DNA of 64,000 nt from Streptomyces ambofaciens ATCC 23877 (GCF_001267885.1 NZ_CP012382.1:806001-870000), one strand, 5' to 3'; counted from the stretch's first letter, positions 25,392-34,726 are shown. Made by a program: numbers and translations. The notes: a model not told the origin generated them from the sequence alone.

Positions 25392-25397
25392 TACCGT
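25392..25397 (+). promoter_or_regulatory. Candidate -10 for leaderless phosphoesterase mRNA
   Basis: TACCGT ends 6 nt before GTG 25404. There is no ribosome site in this stretch. Confidence 0.35.
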
Positions 25398-25403
25398 GCC
25401 CGG

Positions 25404-26906
25404 GTGTCCAACTCCTCACGTGATACCGCCGAAGGCGCCGGCTGGGGCTCCACCGAGCGCGGCTCCTACCGAGACCTCATGCCGCAGCGCACCGAGAAGC
25501 TCTCCTGGCTGAGTCCCAGAACGCTGTGGGCCGCGCGCAACGGCGTGCTGGCCTCCTGGTTCGGGGATCCGACGGGCCGCACCCGCGCCCGCTGGGCGGC
25601 GCAGCGGACGGCGGCCGGGGCGCCGGCCGACAGGGTGATCCGGCGTGCGGACCCGGACCGTTTCTCGTTCCTGGTCGTCGGCGACACCGGCGAGGGCGAC
25701 GATCCCCAGTACGCCGTCGTCCCGGGGCTGCTGAAGGCCGGTCAGGGCACGAGCTTCGCCGTCGTCGCCAGCGATGTGATCTACCCCGTGGGCAGTGCCG
25801 ACGACTACGGCACGAAGTTCTTCCGCCCGTACCGCGACTACCCGGCGCCGATCTACGCGATACCGGGCAACCACGACTGGTACGAGGACCTCGGCGCCTT
25901 CATGCGGGTCTTCTGCGACGACGCCCCGCCTCTGCCGCCGGAGCCCGCTCCGCGCCCCCTCACCCGGGCCTGGCTGCGGAACCTGCTCTGGCACCGGCCC
26001 CGTCCGGACGACGGCCGGCATCTGGACGAGGCGCGCGAGATGCGGTCCGCGCCCGTCCAGCAGGCCGCCCAGCCGGGACCGTACTGGGCGATCGACGCCG
26101 GCCCGGTGCGGATCGTCGGCATCGACACGGGACTCCTGGGCACGGTCGACGCCGAGCAGGGCGCGTGGCTGCGCGAGGTGTCCCGGGCGCCGGGACCGAA
26201 GATCCTCGTCACCGGCTCGCCCCTGTACGTGGACGGCGAGCACCACCCGTGCCCCGTCGAGGGCGGCGGTACGGTCGACGACATCGTCCGCGACCCGGCC
26301 CACCACTACGTCGCCGCGATAGGCGGCGACATCCACAACTACCAGCGCTATCCGGTCGACGTGGGGGGCCGCACCGTCCAGTACGTCGTCGCGGGCGGCG
26401 GCGGGGCGTTCATGCACGCCACCCACACGATCCCCCGGGTCTCGGTGGCCGGTGTCACGGAGGAGGACTTCCGCTGCTATCCGCTGCGGGGCGACTCCCT
26501 CGCCTTCTACAGCCGGCTGTACGGCCGGCGGCTGCGGCTGCGGCGCTTCTTCACCCTGACGGAGGCCGAGGCGACGGCCGTGATCACCGAACGCCTCGGC
26601 ATCCGCCCGGCGCGTGCCCCGCGGACCGACGCGCGCACCACCCGGCGCACCCGGCTGGTCGCCGGTCTGCTGGGCACCGGACGGCGGCCCGACCGCAAGA
26701 AGCGGTTCCGGCTGCCGGTGCGCAAGATCTACACCCAGCTGTTCTCCCCGAGCTCGGCCACGTACAGCCCGCCCTTCTTCAAGTGCTTCCTGCGGCTGGA
26801 CGTCACCCCGGAGGCGGTCCGGCTGCGCTGCTACGCCGCCACCGGCAACCGGGCTCAGGAGCTGGACCCGCCGGTCGAGGACGAGGTGACGATCCCGCTC
26901 GTCTGA
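25404..26906 (+). CDS. Large metallophosphoesterase
   Basis: 500 residues, about double the usual phosphoesterase domain. Metal-binding motifs run in order: VVGDTGEGDD (first Asp), VIYPVGSADDYG, PGNHDWYED (GNHD), a central insertion rich in Pro/Arg, then GGDIHNYQRYPV and the C-terminal AGGGGAFMHATH. The GDIHNYQRY form replaces the usual GHxH. The last 130 residues form an alpha-beta extension of unknown role. It has no signal peptide. The start GTG is preceded by a TACCGT hexamer, so it is probably leaderless. The substrate is unknown. Confidence 0.82.
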   Translation: MSNSSRDTAEGAGWGSTERGSYRDLMPQRTEKLSWLSPRTLWAARNGVLASWFGDPTGRTRARWAAQRTAAGAPADRVIRRADPDRFSFLVVGDTGEGDDPQYAVVPGLLKAGQGTSFAVVASDVIYPVGSADDYGTKFFRPYRDYPAPIYAIPGNHDWYEDLGAFMRVFCDDAPPLPPEPAPRPLTRAWLRNLLWHRPRPDDGRHLDEAREMRSAPVQQAAQPGPYWAIDAGPVRIVGIDTGLLGTVDAEQGAWLREVSRAPGPKILVTGSPLYVDGEHHPCPVEGGGTVDDIVRDPAHHYVAAIGGDIHNYQRYPVDVGGRTVQYVVAGGGGAFMHATHTIPRVSVAGVTEEDFRCYPLRGDSLAFYSRLYGRRLRLRRFFTLTEAEATAVITERLGIRPARAPRTDARTTRRTRLVAGLLGTGRRPDRKKRFRLPVRKIYTQLFSPSSATYSPPFFKCFLRLDVTPEAVRLRCYAATGNRAQELDPPVEDEVTIPLV

Positions 26907-26936
26907 CGGCGCTCCGCGGCGCCCCCGCGTCCCGGT

Positions 26937-27926
26937 TCACCAGCGTCCCGGTGCGCTGCCGACGAGCGCCTCCGAGGGGGTGCCGTCCACCCCGGCCGGC
27001 ACGTCACCGGCGAGCATCACCCGGTGCATGGTCCGCGGGTGGTCCAAGTGGGCGTTGTCGCTCGGGGCGAGGTGGATGGTGGCCCGGTTGTCCCAGAAGG
27101 CGACGCTGCCCGGCTGCCAGCGGAAGCGGACCGTGTACTCGGGCCGGGTGGCGTGCTCCAGGAGCAGCTCCAGGACCGCCGCGCTCTCCGGGCGTGAGAG
27201 TCCGACGATCTGCTCGACGTAGTAGCCGTTCACGAAGAGCACCCGCTCCCCCGTCTCCGGGTGGACGCGGACCAGCGGGTGCACGGACGCGGTCTGATGG
27301 TCCAGCAGGTGCCGGACGTAGGCGTCGTCGCCCGGCCGGGGCTGGTAGCCGACGCCGAGGCGGTGTTCGGCGCGCAGTCCGTCGACGAAGGCGCGCATCG
27401 GGGCGGACAGCCCGGCGTAGGCGGCGGCGAGGTTCGACCAGGTGGTGTCGCCGCCGTACGGCGGGACCGTCTCGGCGCGCAGGATCGTGGCGGCCGGCGG
27501 GTCGACGCGGGCGCCGTGGTCGCAGTGCCAGCCGCGCAGCAGCGTGTGGCGCCGGCGCCGCAGCCACTCGTCGTGCTCCATCCCGAACCGCCCGCCCAGC
27601 TCCAGCCGGTCGGCGGTCGTCTCGATCTCCGGGAAACCGGCCGGGGACGCCTTGCCGCGCCTGGGCAAGGTGACCGGATCGCCGAAGAGGCGGGCGAACG
27701 CCACGTGCCCGGCGTGGTCGAGGTGCTGATCGCGGAAGAACACCACCTTCCAGCGCAGCACCGCCGCCCGGACCGCCGCGACCTGGGCCGCGTCGAGACC
27801 GCCGGCCAGGTCGACGCCGTGGATCTCGGCGCCGATGTGTCCGGCGGCCGGTTCGACCTCGATCCCCGCCGCCCGCGCCGCCGCACTTTCCGCCGTACGT
27901 TCCGCCGTCGTCCTGTCGGTCGTCAT
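26937..27926 (-). CDS. TauD/TfdA family Fe(II)/2-oxoglutarate dioxygenase
   Basis: 329 residues. The iron ligands are HCD (His134, Asp136) and a distal His in PRTMHRVMLAG close to the C-terminus. The 2-oxoglutarate anchor Arg follows in the same segment. The opening IGAEIHGVDLAGGL is the typical TauD N-terminus. Related enzymes cleave taurine, alkyl sulfates or 2,4-D or hydroxylate amino acids. GGAG lies 8 nt before the ATG; longer open sequence upstream looks non-coding. It is divergent from the aldo-keto reductase gene. No sulfonate transporter is adjacent, so the substrate is not predicted. Confidence 0.9.
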   Translation of the reverse strand: MTTDRTTAERTAESAAARAAGIEVEPAAGHIGAEIHGVDLAGGLDAAQVAAVRAAVLRWKVVFFRDQHLDHAGHVAFARLFGDPVTLPRRGKASPAGFPEIETTADRLELGGRFGMEHDEWLRRRRHTLLRGWHCDHGARVDPPAATILRAETVPPYGGDTTWSNLAAAYAGLSAPMRAFVDGLRAEHRLGVGYQPRPGDDAYVRHLLDHQTASVHPLVRVHPETGERVLFVNGYYVEQIVGLSRPESAAVLELLLEHATRPEYTVRFRWQPGSVAFWDNRATIHLAPSDNAHLDHPRTMHRVMLAGDVPAGVDGTPSEALVGSAPGRW

Positions 27927-28106
27927 GCGCACTCCATTGGTCGGTCGTCTGGTCGTGTGCCCGGTCGGCCGTTCGGGCTCCGGCAGAGATCGTGGCAGAC
28001 AGCGGCCGGGATCCCCTCCCCCGCCGTCCGGTTGATCATCGGCCGTCCCGTGGGCGACGCTGGACGGGCGGCACCCCGCCGCACACGGTCGAGGGAAGGT
28101 CCCACG

Positions 28107-28937
28107 GTGATCAGCATCCCGGCACACACGCTCAACGACGGCACCACGCTCCCCGCCCTGGGTCTGGGCACCTGGCCGATGACCGACGACGAGGCGCGGC
28201 GCGCGGTCCGCGAGGCCCTGGAGACGGGCTACCGCCTGATCGACACGGCCACGAACTACCGCAACGAGACCGGCGTCGGCCGGGGTCTGGCCGACAGCGG
28301 GGTCCCTCGCGAGGAGATCGTGGTGACGACCAAGCTGCCCGGCCGGCACCACGGCTACGAGGAGACGCTCGCCTCGTTCGAGGAGTCACGGGCGCGGCTC
28401 GGCGTGGAGTACGTCGACCTGTACCTGATCCACTGGCCGCTGCCCCGCCTGGACAGGTACGTCGACTCCTGGAAGGCCATGGTCAAGCTGCGCGACGACG
28501 GCCTGGTGCGCTCGGTCGGCGTCTCGAACTTCACGGCCGGGCACATCGAGCGGCTGGAGAAGGAGACCGGCGTCCTGCCCTCCGTCAACCAGATCGAGCT
28601 GCACCCGCTCTTCCCGCAGGAGGAGTTGCGCGCCTTCCACGAGCGCAAGGGCATCCGCACCGAGAGCTGGAGCCCGCTCGGCCGCGGCAGCGACCTGCTG
28701 GACGATCCGGCCCTCGTCGAGGTCGCCGAGGCCCACGGCGTGACACCCGCCCAGGTGGTCCTGCGCTGGCACACCCAGCTCGGCGCCGTACCCATCCCGA
28801 AGTCCTCCGACCCCGCGCGGCAGCGGGCCAACCTCGACGTGTTCGGTTTCGCCCTGGACGCCGGCCGGCTGCGTACGGTCGCGGACCGCGCGCACTGGCG
28901 GCTCGGCGGCGATCCGGAGGTGCACGAGGAGTTCTGA
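28107..28937 (+). CDS. Aldo-keto reductase
   Basis: 276 residues with the full AKR catalytic tetrad: Asp46 and Tyr51 (DTATNYRNE), Lys76 (TTKLPGR) and His109 (YLIHWPL). NADPH-binding IPKSSDPARQRANLDVF is the usual C-terminal motif. It resembles AKR5-type 2,5-diketo-D-gluconate reductases, which reduce aldehydes and ketones. GTG 28107 has GGAAGG about 7 nt upstream; the longer open frame overlaps the divergent dioxygenase gene and is rejected. The enzyme may work with its divergent neighbour, but this is only positional evidence. Confidence 0.93.
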   Translation: MISIPAHTLNDGTTLPALGLGTWPMTDDEARRAVREALETGYRLIDTATNYRNETGVGRGLADSGVPREEIVVTTKLPGRHHGYEETLASFEESRARLGVEYVDLYLIHWPLPRLDRYVDSWKAMVKLRDDGLVRSVGVSNFTAGHIERLEKETGVLPSVNQIELHPLFPQEELRAFHERKGIRTESWSPLGRGSDLLDDPALVEVAEAHGVTPAQVVLRWHTQLGAVPIPKSSDPARQRANLDVFGFALDAGRLRTVADRAHWRLGGDPEVHEEF

Positions 28938-29020
28938 CCTCGGTACCCGGTACCGGTCGGCGTGGGCACGAGCCGCTGCGCCACGACCGGCGGGGTGGAC
29001 GGGGCCCCGCCAGGGGCGGT

Positions 29021-31363
29021 TCACTCCTCGGGCAGTGCCTGTTCGGCCCAGATGGTCTTGCCGCTGCCGGTCTGCCGGCTACCCCAGCGCTGGGTGAGCT
29101 GGGCGACCAGGAGCAGGCCGCGGCCGCCCTCGTCGTAGGCGTGGGCACGGCGCAGGTGCGGTGAGGTGGAGCTGCCGTCGGACACCTCGCAGATGAGGGC
29201 GCTGTCGCGGATGATGCGGAGCTGGATGGGCGGCTCGCCGTACCGGATGGCGTTCGTGACCAGCTCGCTGACGACCAGCTCGGTGACGAACGCCGCCTCC
29301 TCCAGACCCCACCGCGCCAACTGCTCGTTGACCGAGCGCCGGACGGCGGCCACGTGCACGGGGTCCGGGAGGACGTCCCAGGTGCGGATCTGGTCCGCGC
29401 CCAGTGCCCGGGTGCGGGCCAGGAGCAGCGCCACGTCGTCGCTGGGCTCCTCGGGCATCACGGCCTTGAGCACGGTGTCGCAGAGTGCGTCGAGCGAGCT
29501 GGCGGGCGCGGTCAGCGCACGGCACAGTTCCGCGGTGGCGTGGTCGACGTCGCGGTCGCGGTCCTCGACGAGGCCGTCCGTGTACAGGGCGACCACGGAG
29601 CCCTCGGGCAGTTCCAGCTCCGTCGCCTCGAACGGCAGTCCGCCGACCCCGAGCGGCGGCCCCGCGGTCATGCGGACCAGGCGCGTGGTCCCGTCGGGGA
29701 GGACGACGGCCGGCGCGGGGTGGCCGGCGGCGGCCAGGGCGAGATGGCGGGTGACCGGGTCGTACACGGCGTACAGGCACGTGGCGCCCAGCTCGGCGAC
29801 TTCCTCGCCGACGTCACCGGCCGCGAGGTGGCTGACGAGATCGTCGAGGTGGGTGAGGAGTTCGTCGGGGGGCAGGTCGACGTCCGCGAGGGTGCGGACG
29901 GCCGTGCAGAGGCGGCCCATGGTCGCCGTGGAGGGGATGCCGTGGCCGACGACGTCGCCGACGACCAGGGCGACCCGGCTGCCGGACAGCGGGATCACGT
30001 CGAACCAGTCACCGCCGATGCCGGCCGCCGACACGGAGGGCAGGTACCGGTGGGCCACCTCGACCGCCGCCTGTCCGGGCAGGTCCTTGGGGAGCAGACT
30101 GTGCTGGAGGGCGAGGGCGGTGGAACGCTCGCGGGCGAAGCGGCAGGCGTTGTCGACGCAGACGGCGGCCCGGCTGGCGAGTTCCTCGGCCAGGACCACG
30201 TCGTCCTCGACGTACGGGGCGTGTTCCCCGGAGCGGACGGCCACCGCGACGCCGAGCGTGGTGCCGCGGGCCCGCAGCGGCACCGCCAGGGTCGAGCGGA
30301 CGCTCTCGCGGAAGGCGCGGTTGTGCGGGGCCTGCTCGTTGCGGACCCGCATCCACCGGTCGAAGTCCGGGTCGCCCGGGACGCTGAGCACCGCACGCCC
30401 CTCCCTCAGCGCCCGCGCGGGCGCCGAGTACGGCGGGTAGACGTCGGTCTCGCCCAGGTGCACGGACGCCCGGGGGAAGCCCTCGGTGGCCGCGCTGTGG
30501 GCCACGCGGCGCAGTTCGATGTCCTCGGCCGGGACCGCGAAGGGCTCCACCGAGCCCAGCACCCATTCGAGCAGGTCGACGCTGGCGAAGTCCGCGAAGC
30601 GGGGCACGAGGAGGTCGATCAGCTCCTCGGCGGTGCGCACGACGTCCAGGGTGGTGCCGATACCGGTGGCCGCCTCGTTCAGCAGGGCCAGCCGCTGCCG
30701 CGTGCGGTGCTGCGCGGTGCTCTCGAAGCCCGCCACTGCCACGGCCACGACCTCGTCGGACGCGTCGCGGACCGGCCACATCTCGATGGTCCAGGCGTGC
30801 TCGCCGAGCAGGGAGGAGGCGGGCGTGAAGGTCTCGTAGTGCGCGGGCCGGCCAGTGTCGACCACCTGCCTCAGATGCCGCATGAAACCCGACCCGTCGG
30901 CGTCGACCTCTTCCATGACGTCGGACAGCCGTTGTCCGATCAGGTCCTCCTGCGGCAGCCCCAGCATCCGGCGCGCCGTGTCGTTGACTCGCAGGTAGCG
31001 CTGCCGGGTGTCGTGGACGGACATCGACAGGGACGCCTGCTGGAAGGTCTCCCCGGTCAGGCGCAGGGCGCGGCCGTCCGGCGGCTCGACGGTCACCGCG
31101 TACCCGGACGGGGTGCCGTCCGCCCCCAGCAGCGGCAGCCCGCGAAGGGACAGGGAGCGGACGGAGCCGTCCCGGTGGCGGAGAAGGGCCTCGCCGGACA
31201 GCTCGGACAGCGCCCGGGGCGGCGGCTCCTGGGCGAGCAGGTCCCGCGCGGACCGGCCGACGGCCTCCTCGGCCGGGTAGCCGGTCAGCCGCCGGGCGCC
31301 CTCGCTCCACCCCGTCACCGTGCCGCGCACGTCCAGGGTCGCCGCAGCGGAGACATGCTCCAT
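29021..31363 (-). CDS. PAS-PAS-GAF-SpoIIE phosphatase with HATPase domain
   Basis: 780 residues. There are two PAS domains (about 1-105 and 105-225; the first contains GWSEGARRLTGYPAEEAVG), a GAF domain (about 230-390), a PP2C/SpoIIE phosphatase (about 400-630, with GGDWFDVIPL, VVGDVVGHGI, AAAGHPAPAV, VALYTDGLVEDRDRD) and a C-terminal HATPase (LVVSELVTNAIRYGEPP, then GGRGLLLVAQL). Combined phosphatase and anti-sigma-kinase modules on one chain are a Streptomyces hallmark for control of SigB-like factors or SpoIIAA-type antagonists. ATG 31363 is preferred; a TTG 12 codons upstream is also possible. No membrane segment is seen. Confidence 0.9.
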   Translation of the reverse strand: MEHVSAAATLDVRGTVTGWSEGARRLTGYPAEEAVGRSARDLLAQEPPPRALSELSGEALLRHRDGSVRSLSLRGLPLLGADGTPSGYAVTVEPPDGRALRLTGETFQQASLSMSVHDTRQRYLRVNDTARRMLGLPQEDLIGQRLSDVMEEVDADGSGFMRHLRQVVDTGRPAHYETFTPASSLLGEHAWTIEMWPVRDASDEVVAVAVAGFESTAQHRTRQRLALLNEAATGIGTTLDVVRTAEELIDLLVPRFADFASVDLLEWVLGSVEPFAVPAEDIELRRVAHSAATEGFPRASVHLGETDVYPPYSAPARALREGRAVLSVPGDPDFDRWMRVRNEQAPHNRAFRESVRSTLAVPLRARGTTLGVAVAVRSGEHAPYVEDDVVLAEELASRAAVCVDNACRFARERSTALALQHSLLPKDLPGQAAVEVAHRYLPSVSAAGIGGDWFDVIPLSGSRVALVVGDVVGHGIPSTATMGRLCTAVRTLADVDLPPDELLTHLDDLVSHLAAGDVGEEVAELGATCLYAVYDPVTRHLALAAAGHPAPAVVLPDGTTRLVRMTAGPPLGVGGLPFEATELELPEGSVVALYTDGLVEDRDRDVDHATAELCRALTAPASSLDALCDTVLKAVMPEEPSDDVALLLARTRALGADQIRTWDVLPDPVHVAAVRRSVNEQLARWGLEEAAFVTELVVSELVTNAIRYGEPPIQLRIIRDSALICEVSDGSSTSPHLRRAHAYDEGGRGLLLVAQLTQRWGSRQTGSGKTIWAEQALPEE

Positions 31364-31417
31364 AGCGTCCAGGATTGCCCCGTTGTGGCCGGGTTTCAAC
31401 CGCGCGGGGACGGAGTC

Positions 31418-31885
31418 CTATCCGCGATGAGCGCGCAGCGCCGCCAGGGCGCGGTCCGCGTGGGCGCTCATCCTCAGTTCGCTGCGGACGACCTCGAGCA
31501 CCGTGCGGTCCTGTCCGACCACGAAGGTGACCCGCCGGGTGGGAGCCAGGGCGAACCCTCTCCGCACCCCGAACAGCTCGCGTACCGCGCCGTCGGTGTC
31601 GGACAGCAGCGGCATGCCGAGGGTGTGGCGTGCGGCGAACTCGCGCTGCCGCTCGACGGCGTCACCGCTGACGCCGACGGGGCGGGCGCCCGCGGCGGCG
31701 AACTCGGCGGCGAGGTCGCGGAAGTGGCAGGCCTCGGCGGTGCAGCCGGAGGTCAGGGCCGCGGGGTAGAAGAACAGGACGACCGGGCCGTCGGCGAGCA
31801 GCTCGGACAGGCGGCGCGGGGTGCCGGTCTCGTCCGGCAGCGTGAAGTCCTCGACCGTGTCGCCCACGACCGGGCCCCGGCTCAC
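31418..31885 (-). CDS. Peroxiredoxin (BCP/PrxQ type)
   Basis: 155 residues. TSGCTAEAC contains the peroxidatic Cys48 and the likely resolving Cys53, five residues apart as in PrxQ/BCP. FFYPAALTSGCT corresponds to the usual FFYPxxxTPGCT, here with Ser for Pro. It reduces hydroperoxides with thioredoxin or another thiol donor. GTG 31885 overlaps the stop of the upstream DoxX-type gene (GTGA), so the two are translationally coupled. This is a plausible redox pair: a membrane DoxX-like partner and a cytosolic peroxidase. Confidence 0.92.
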   Translation of the reverse strand: MSRGPVVGDTVEDFTLPDETGTPRRLSELLADGPVVLFFYPAALTSGCTAEACHFRDLAAEFAAAGARPVGVSGDAVERQREFAARHTLGMPLLSDTDGAVRELFGVRRGFALAPTRRVTFVVGQDRTVLEVVRSELRMSAHADRALAALRAHRG

Positions 31886-32262
31886 GAGCGGCCCTCGCTG
31901 CCCCGGGCGACGCCGCGGGCCCACAGCACCAGCGGCACCTGCACCGGCAGCCGGCCGTAGGCGGCGGCCTTCTGCGGCGCGGGGCGGTGCCGCCAGTCCA
32001 CGGCCATCTTGACGTTGGCGGGGAACACCCCGACGAAGAAGGCCGCCGTGGCCAGCGCGGCGGCCTTGCGGGTGCGCGGCAGCGCGAGGCCGGCGGCGAG
32101 CGCGAGCTCGGCGACACCGCTGGCGTAGGTCCACGCCCGGGGCGAGCCGGGCAGGCTCCGCGGCACGATCGCGTCGAAGGTGCGGGGACGGGCGAAGTGG
32201 GCGGCGCCCGCGGTGGCCAACAGGCCGGCGAGCAGCAGGGGTGAACGTTCGGAACGGGACAC
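31882..32262 (-). CDS. DoxX family membrane protein
   Basis: 126 residues with four hydrophobic segments: LLLAGLLATAGAAHF, TYASGVAELALAAGLAL, AALATAAFFVGVFPANV and VPLVLWA. AHFARPRTFDAIVPRSLPG and VFPANVKMAVDWR are the conserved loops of the DoxX-like proteins. GAGGAGG stands about 5 nt before GTG 32262. The gene is co-translated with the peroxiredoxin. DoxX relatives in mycobacteria form a membrane oxidoreductase complex with SodA and SseA; a similar redox role is possible here by analogy only. Confidence 0.85.
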   Translation of the reverse strand: MSRSERSPLLLAGLLATAGAAHFARPRTFDAIVPRSLPGSPRAWTYASGVAELALAAGLALPRTRKAAALATAAFFVGVFPANVKMAVDWRHRPAPQKAAAYGRLPVQVPLVLWARGVARGSEGRS

Positions 32263-32293
32263 GGTTCCTCCTCTGGGGGCCTGCCGCGCGATA

Positions 32294-33475
32294 TTACTCG
32301 ACGGTAAGGAACGGGGCCGCACCGGTGCCGGTGCGGCCCCGGTGGGCGCCGGGCGTGTAGCCGAACGACCGGCGGAACACGTCGATGAACGCGCTGGCGG
32401 AGGACCAGCCGCACCGGTGGGCGACCGTGGTGACCGGCAGGTCGTCGGCGAGCATGCGCAGGGCGTGGTAGAGGCGGGACTGGGTGCGCCACTGGGGGAA
32501 GGTCATGCCGAACTCGCGGCGGAAGAGACGGCTGAGCGTGCGTTCGCCGGTCCCCGTGGCGGCGCCGAGGCCGGCGAGGGTGCGGACGTCGGCGGGGTCC
32601 TCGTGCACCAGCGCGCAGACCGCGGCCAGCCGGGGATCGGTGGCCCTGGGCAGCCGCAGCGGCTGTTGCGGCGAGGCGCGGAGCCGGTCGCACAGGACGG
32701 CGAGGAGGCGGCGGCGTTCCGGGCCCGTGTCGCCGGGGTCGAGGGTGTAGGCGATGATCAGCTCGCGCAGCAGGGCGTCCACGGCGAGGACGACGGGGGT
32801 GTCCAGGCCGAGCGGGTTGTCGTCGGCGGGCAGACCGACCAGGTGCAGGTCGAGGAGGCCGTGGGCACGGTGGGCGTGCACGGTGCCGGCCGGGACCCAG
32901 ATGGCCCGGGTGCCGGGCGCGAACCAGGTGCCGGCGTCGGTGGTGACGGCCACGACGCCGGAGCCCGCGTAGACGATCTGGTGGTCATCGTGCCGGTGGG
33001 CGTCGATGCGCTGCCCGGCGGTCAGCCGCTGGGCGCGGGTCGGGGCCGCCGGGGTGTGCCGGACGGCCACGGAGGGCCCGGTCACCACCGGGGCCTCGCG
33101 TACCGGGGCCTCGCGCACCGCCTCCGGAGCTCCACGGCCCGGACTCGGGGTAACGCCGCCCGGCTTCGGGGCTCGGCGGTCCGGCTTCGGCGTAGCACCA
33201 CCCGGCCCCGTGGCACCGCGCGCCGCCGCCCGGTCGCGGTCGCCACGGACGGCAGCGGCAGCCGGCGCCGGAGCGGCGGCAGGCTCCGGAGCGGCGACCG
33301 GCGCGGGAGCGCCAGAGAGCACGGTGGCGTCAGTCAGCACGGTGGCATCGGCCGCCCTGGGGGTGTCCATCGGCCCGGGGGTGTCAATCGGTCCGGAGCC
33401 GACGAGCGGCCCGGAACCGAGGGGCGGCTCGGAGGCGCCGGCGGTGGCTGTCGGCATGTGGCGGGGGTTCGGCAT
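32294..33475 (-). CDS. AraC family regulator with long low-complexity N-terminus
   Basis: 393 residues. The C-terminal AraC DNA-binding domain has two HTH parts (RTLAGLGAATGTGERTLSRL and LPVTTVAHRCGWSSASAFID, then FRRSFGYTPGAHR). A cupin-like sensor (DDHQIVYAGSGVVAV) precedes it. The first 125 residues are Ala/Pro/Gly/Thr repeats such as GPIDTPGPMDTP and are absent from ordinary ~260-residue AraC members. ATG 33475 is supported by the -10-like TAATCT 8 nt upstream (leaderless), but a start near the sensor is possible. It is divergent from an MFS gene that it probably controls. Confidence 0.82.
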   Translation of the reverse strand: MPNPRHMPTATAGASEPPLGSGPLVGSGPIDTPGPMDTPRAADATVLTDATVLSGAPAPVAAPEPAAAPAPAAAAVRGDRDRAAARGATGPGGATPKPDRRAPKPGGVTPSPGRGAPEAVREAPVREAPVVTGPSVAVRHTPAAPTRAQRLTAGQRIDAHRHDDHQIVYAGSGVVAVTTDAGTWFAPGTRAIWVPAGTVHAHRAHGLLDLHLVGLPADDNPLGLDTPVVLAVDALLRELIIAYTLDPGDTGPERRRLLAVLCDRLRASPQQPLRLPRATDPRLAAVCALVHEDPADVRTLAGLGAATGTGERTLSRLFRREFGMTFPQWRTQSRLYHALRMLADDLPVTTVAHRCGWSSASAFIDVFRRSFGYTPGAHRGRTGTGAAPFLTVE

Positions 33476-33483
33476 GGACTGGC

Positions 33484-33489
33484 AGATTA
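33484..33489 (-). promoter_or_regulatory. Candidate -10 for araC-type leaderless mRNA
   Basis: TAATCT on the minus strand ends 8 nt before ATG 33475. AT-rich against the local background. Confidence 0.4.
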
Positions 33490-33529
33490 TCGGAAGCCCG
33501 ACAGACGGCGCGGGCGTGACGATCGACGG

Positions 33530-34726
33530 GTGACCTCGATCCGTGACCGACCCATCGTCCTGCTGTCCCTCGGGCACGCGTGCGTCGACGTCCACCAGGG
33601 CGCGGTGGCCGCCCTGGTGCCGTACTTCGTCGCCGAGCGCGCCTACACCTACGCCGCCGCCTCGGGCGTCGTACTGGCCGCCTCGCTGGTGTCATCGCTG
33701 GTGCAGCCGTTGTTCGGGGCGCTCACCGACCGGTGGGCGCTGCCCTGGCTGCTGCCGCTGAGCACGCTGACCGCGGGAGCGGGCATCGCCCTCGGCGGCG
33801 TCACCGACTCCTACGCGCTCACCCTGGCGGCGGTCGCCGCGGGGGGCGTCGGGGTTGCCGCCTTCCATCCGGAGGCCGCCCGCGCGGCCCGGGACGCCGC
33901 CCGGGGCAGCCACACGGCGATGGGATGGTTCTCCCTGGGCGGCAACGTCGGCTTCGCGCTCGCCCCGCCGCTCGTGTGGTCGGTCGTCGCCAACGGCGGG
34001 CTCGGCGCCTCCCCGCTGCTGGCCGTGCCCTCGGTCGTGGGCGCCGTCCTGTGCGCGGTGGCGGTGCGTTCGGCGGGGGCGGCCCGGGGGCCGGGAAGTC
34101 GTACGACCGTGGCGGACGGGCGCGAGGACCGGCGTTCCTTCCTGCGGCTCACGGGGGCCGTCGTCTGCCGCTCCGTCGTGTTCGTCGCTCTGAGCAGCTT
34201 CGTCTCGCTGTACGTCCGGGAGCGGACCGGCGGAGGGAGCCTCGCGGGGACGGTCGCGCTGTTCGTGCTCTACGCGGGCGGCGCGGTGGGCACCGTCGCC
34301 GGGGGCCGGCTCGCCGACCGGTACGGGCGGCTGAAGGTCGTACGGCGCTCCTACGTGCTGACGGTTCTCGCGGTGGCCGGGGTCGTCCTCGTCCCGGGAC
34401 CGGCGGTGTACCTGTTCGTCGCCCTGGCCTCGGCGGGGCTGTACGTGCCGTTCTCCCTGCACATCACGCTGGCCCAGGACTACCTGCCCGGCAGGGTGGG
34501 GACGGCGAGCGGGGTCACGCTGGGGCTCACCGTGAGCGTCGGCGGTCTCGCCGCCCCGGCGGTGGGCGCACTCGCCGACGCCACGTCGCTGCAGACCGCC
34601 CTGCTCCCGCTGGTCGTCCTTCCGGTCGCGGGCCGGCTGCTCCTGTGCGGTCTGCGCGAACCCGTACCGCCCCCGGTACCGCCGGCCGTCGGGGCGCCGA
34701 CGGCGCGCGACGCCGACCTGCGGTGA
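33530..34726 (+). CDS. MFS transporter (fosmidomycin-resistance-like)
   Basis: 398 residues, 12 predicted hydrophobic helices. The opening IRDRPIVLLSLGHACVDVHQGAVAALVPYF and the motif HPEAARAARDAARG are typical of the Fsr (fosmidomycin resistance) subfamily. DRYGRLKVVRR is the usual loop 8-9. It probably exports a drug or small metabolite. GTG 33530 begins 54 bp from the divergent AraC start. No ribosome site is clear and GACGAT ends 6 nt upstream, so a leaderless start is possible. AraC-type control by its neighbour is likely. Confidence 0.87.
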   Translation: MTSIRDRPIVLLSLGHACVDVHQGAVAALVPYFVAERAYTYAAASGVVLAASLVSSLVQPLFGALTDRWALPWLLPLSTLTAGAGIALGGVTDSYALTLAAVAAGGVGVAAFHPEAARAARDAARGSHTAMGWFSLGGNVGFALAPPLVWSVVANGGLGASPLLAVPSVVGAVLCAVAVRSAGAARGPGSRTTVADGREDRRSFLRLTGAVVCRSVVFVALSSFVSLYVRERTGGGSLAGTVALFVLYAGGAVGTVAGGRLADRYGRLKVVRRSYVLTVLAVAGVVLVPGPAVYLFVALASAGLYVPFSLHITLAQDYLPGRVGTASGVTLGLTVSVGGLAAPAVGALADATSLQTALLPLVVLPVAGRLLLCGLREPVPPPVPPAVGAPTARDADLR

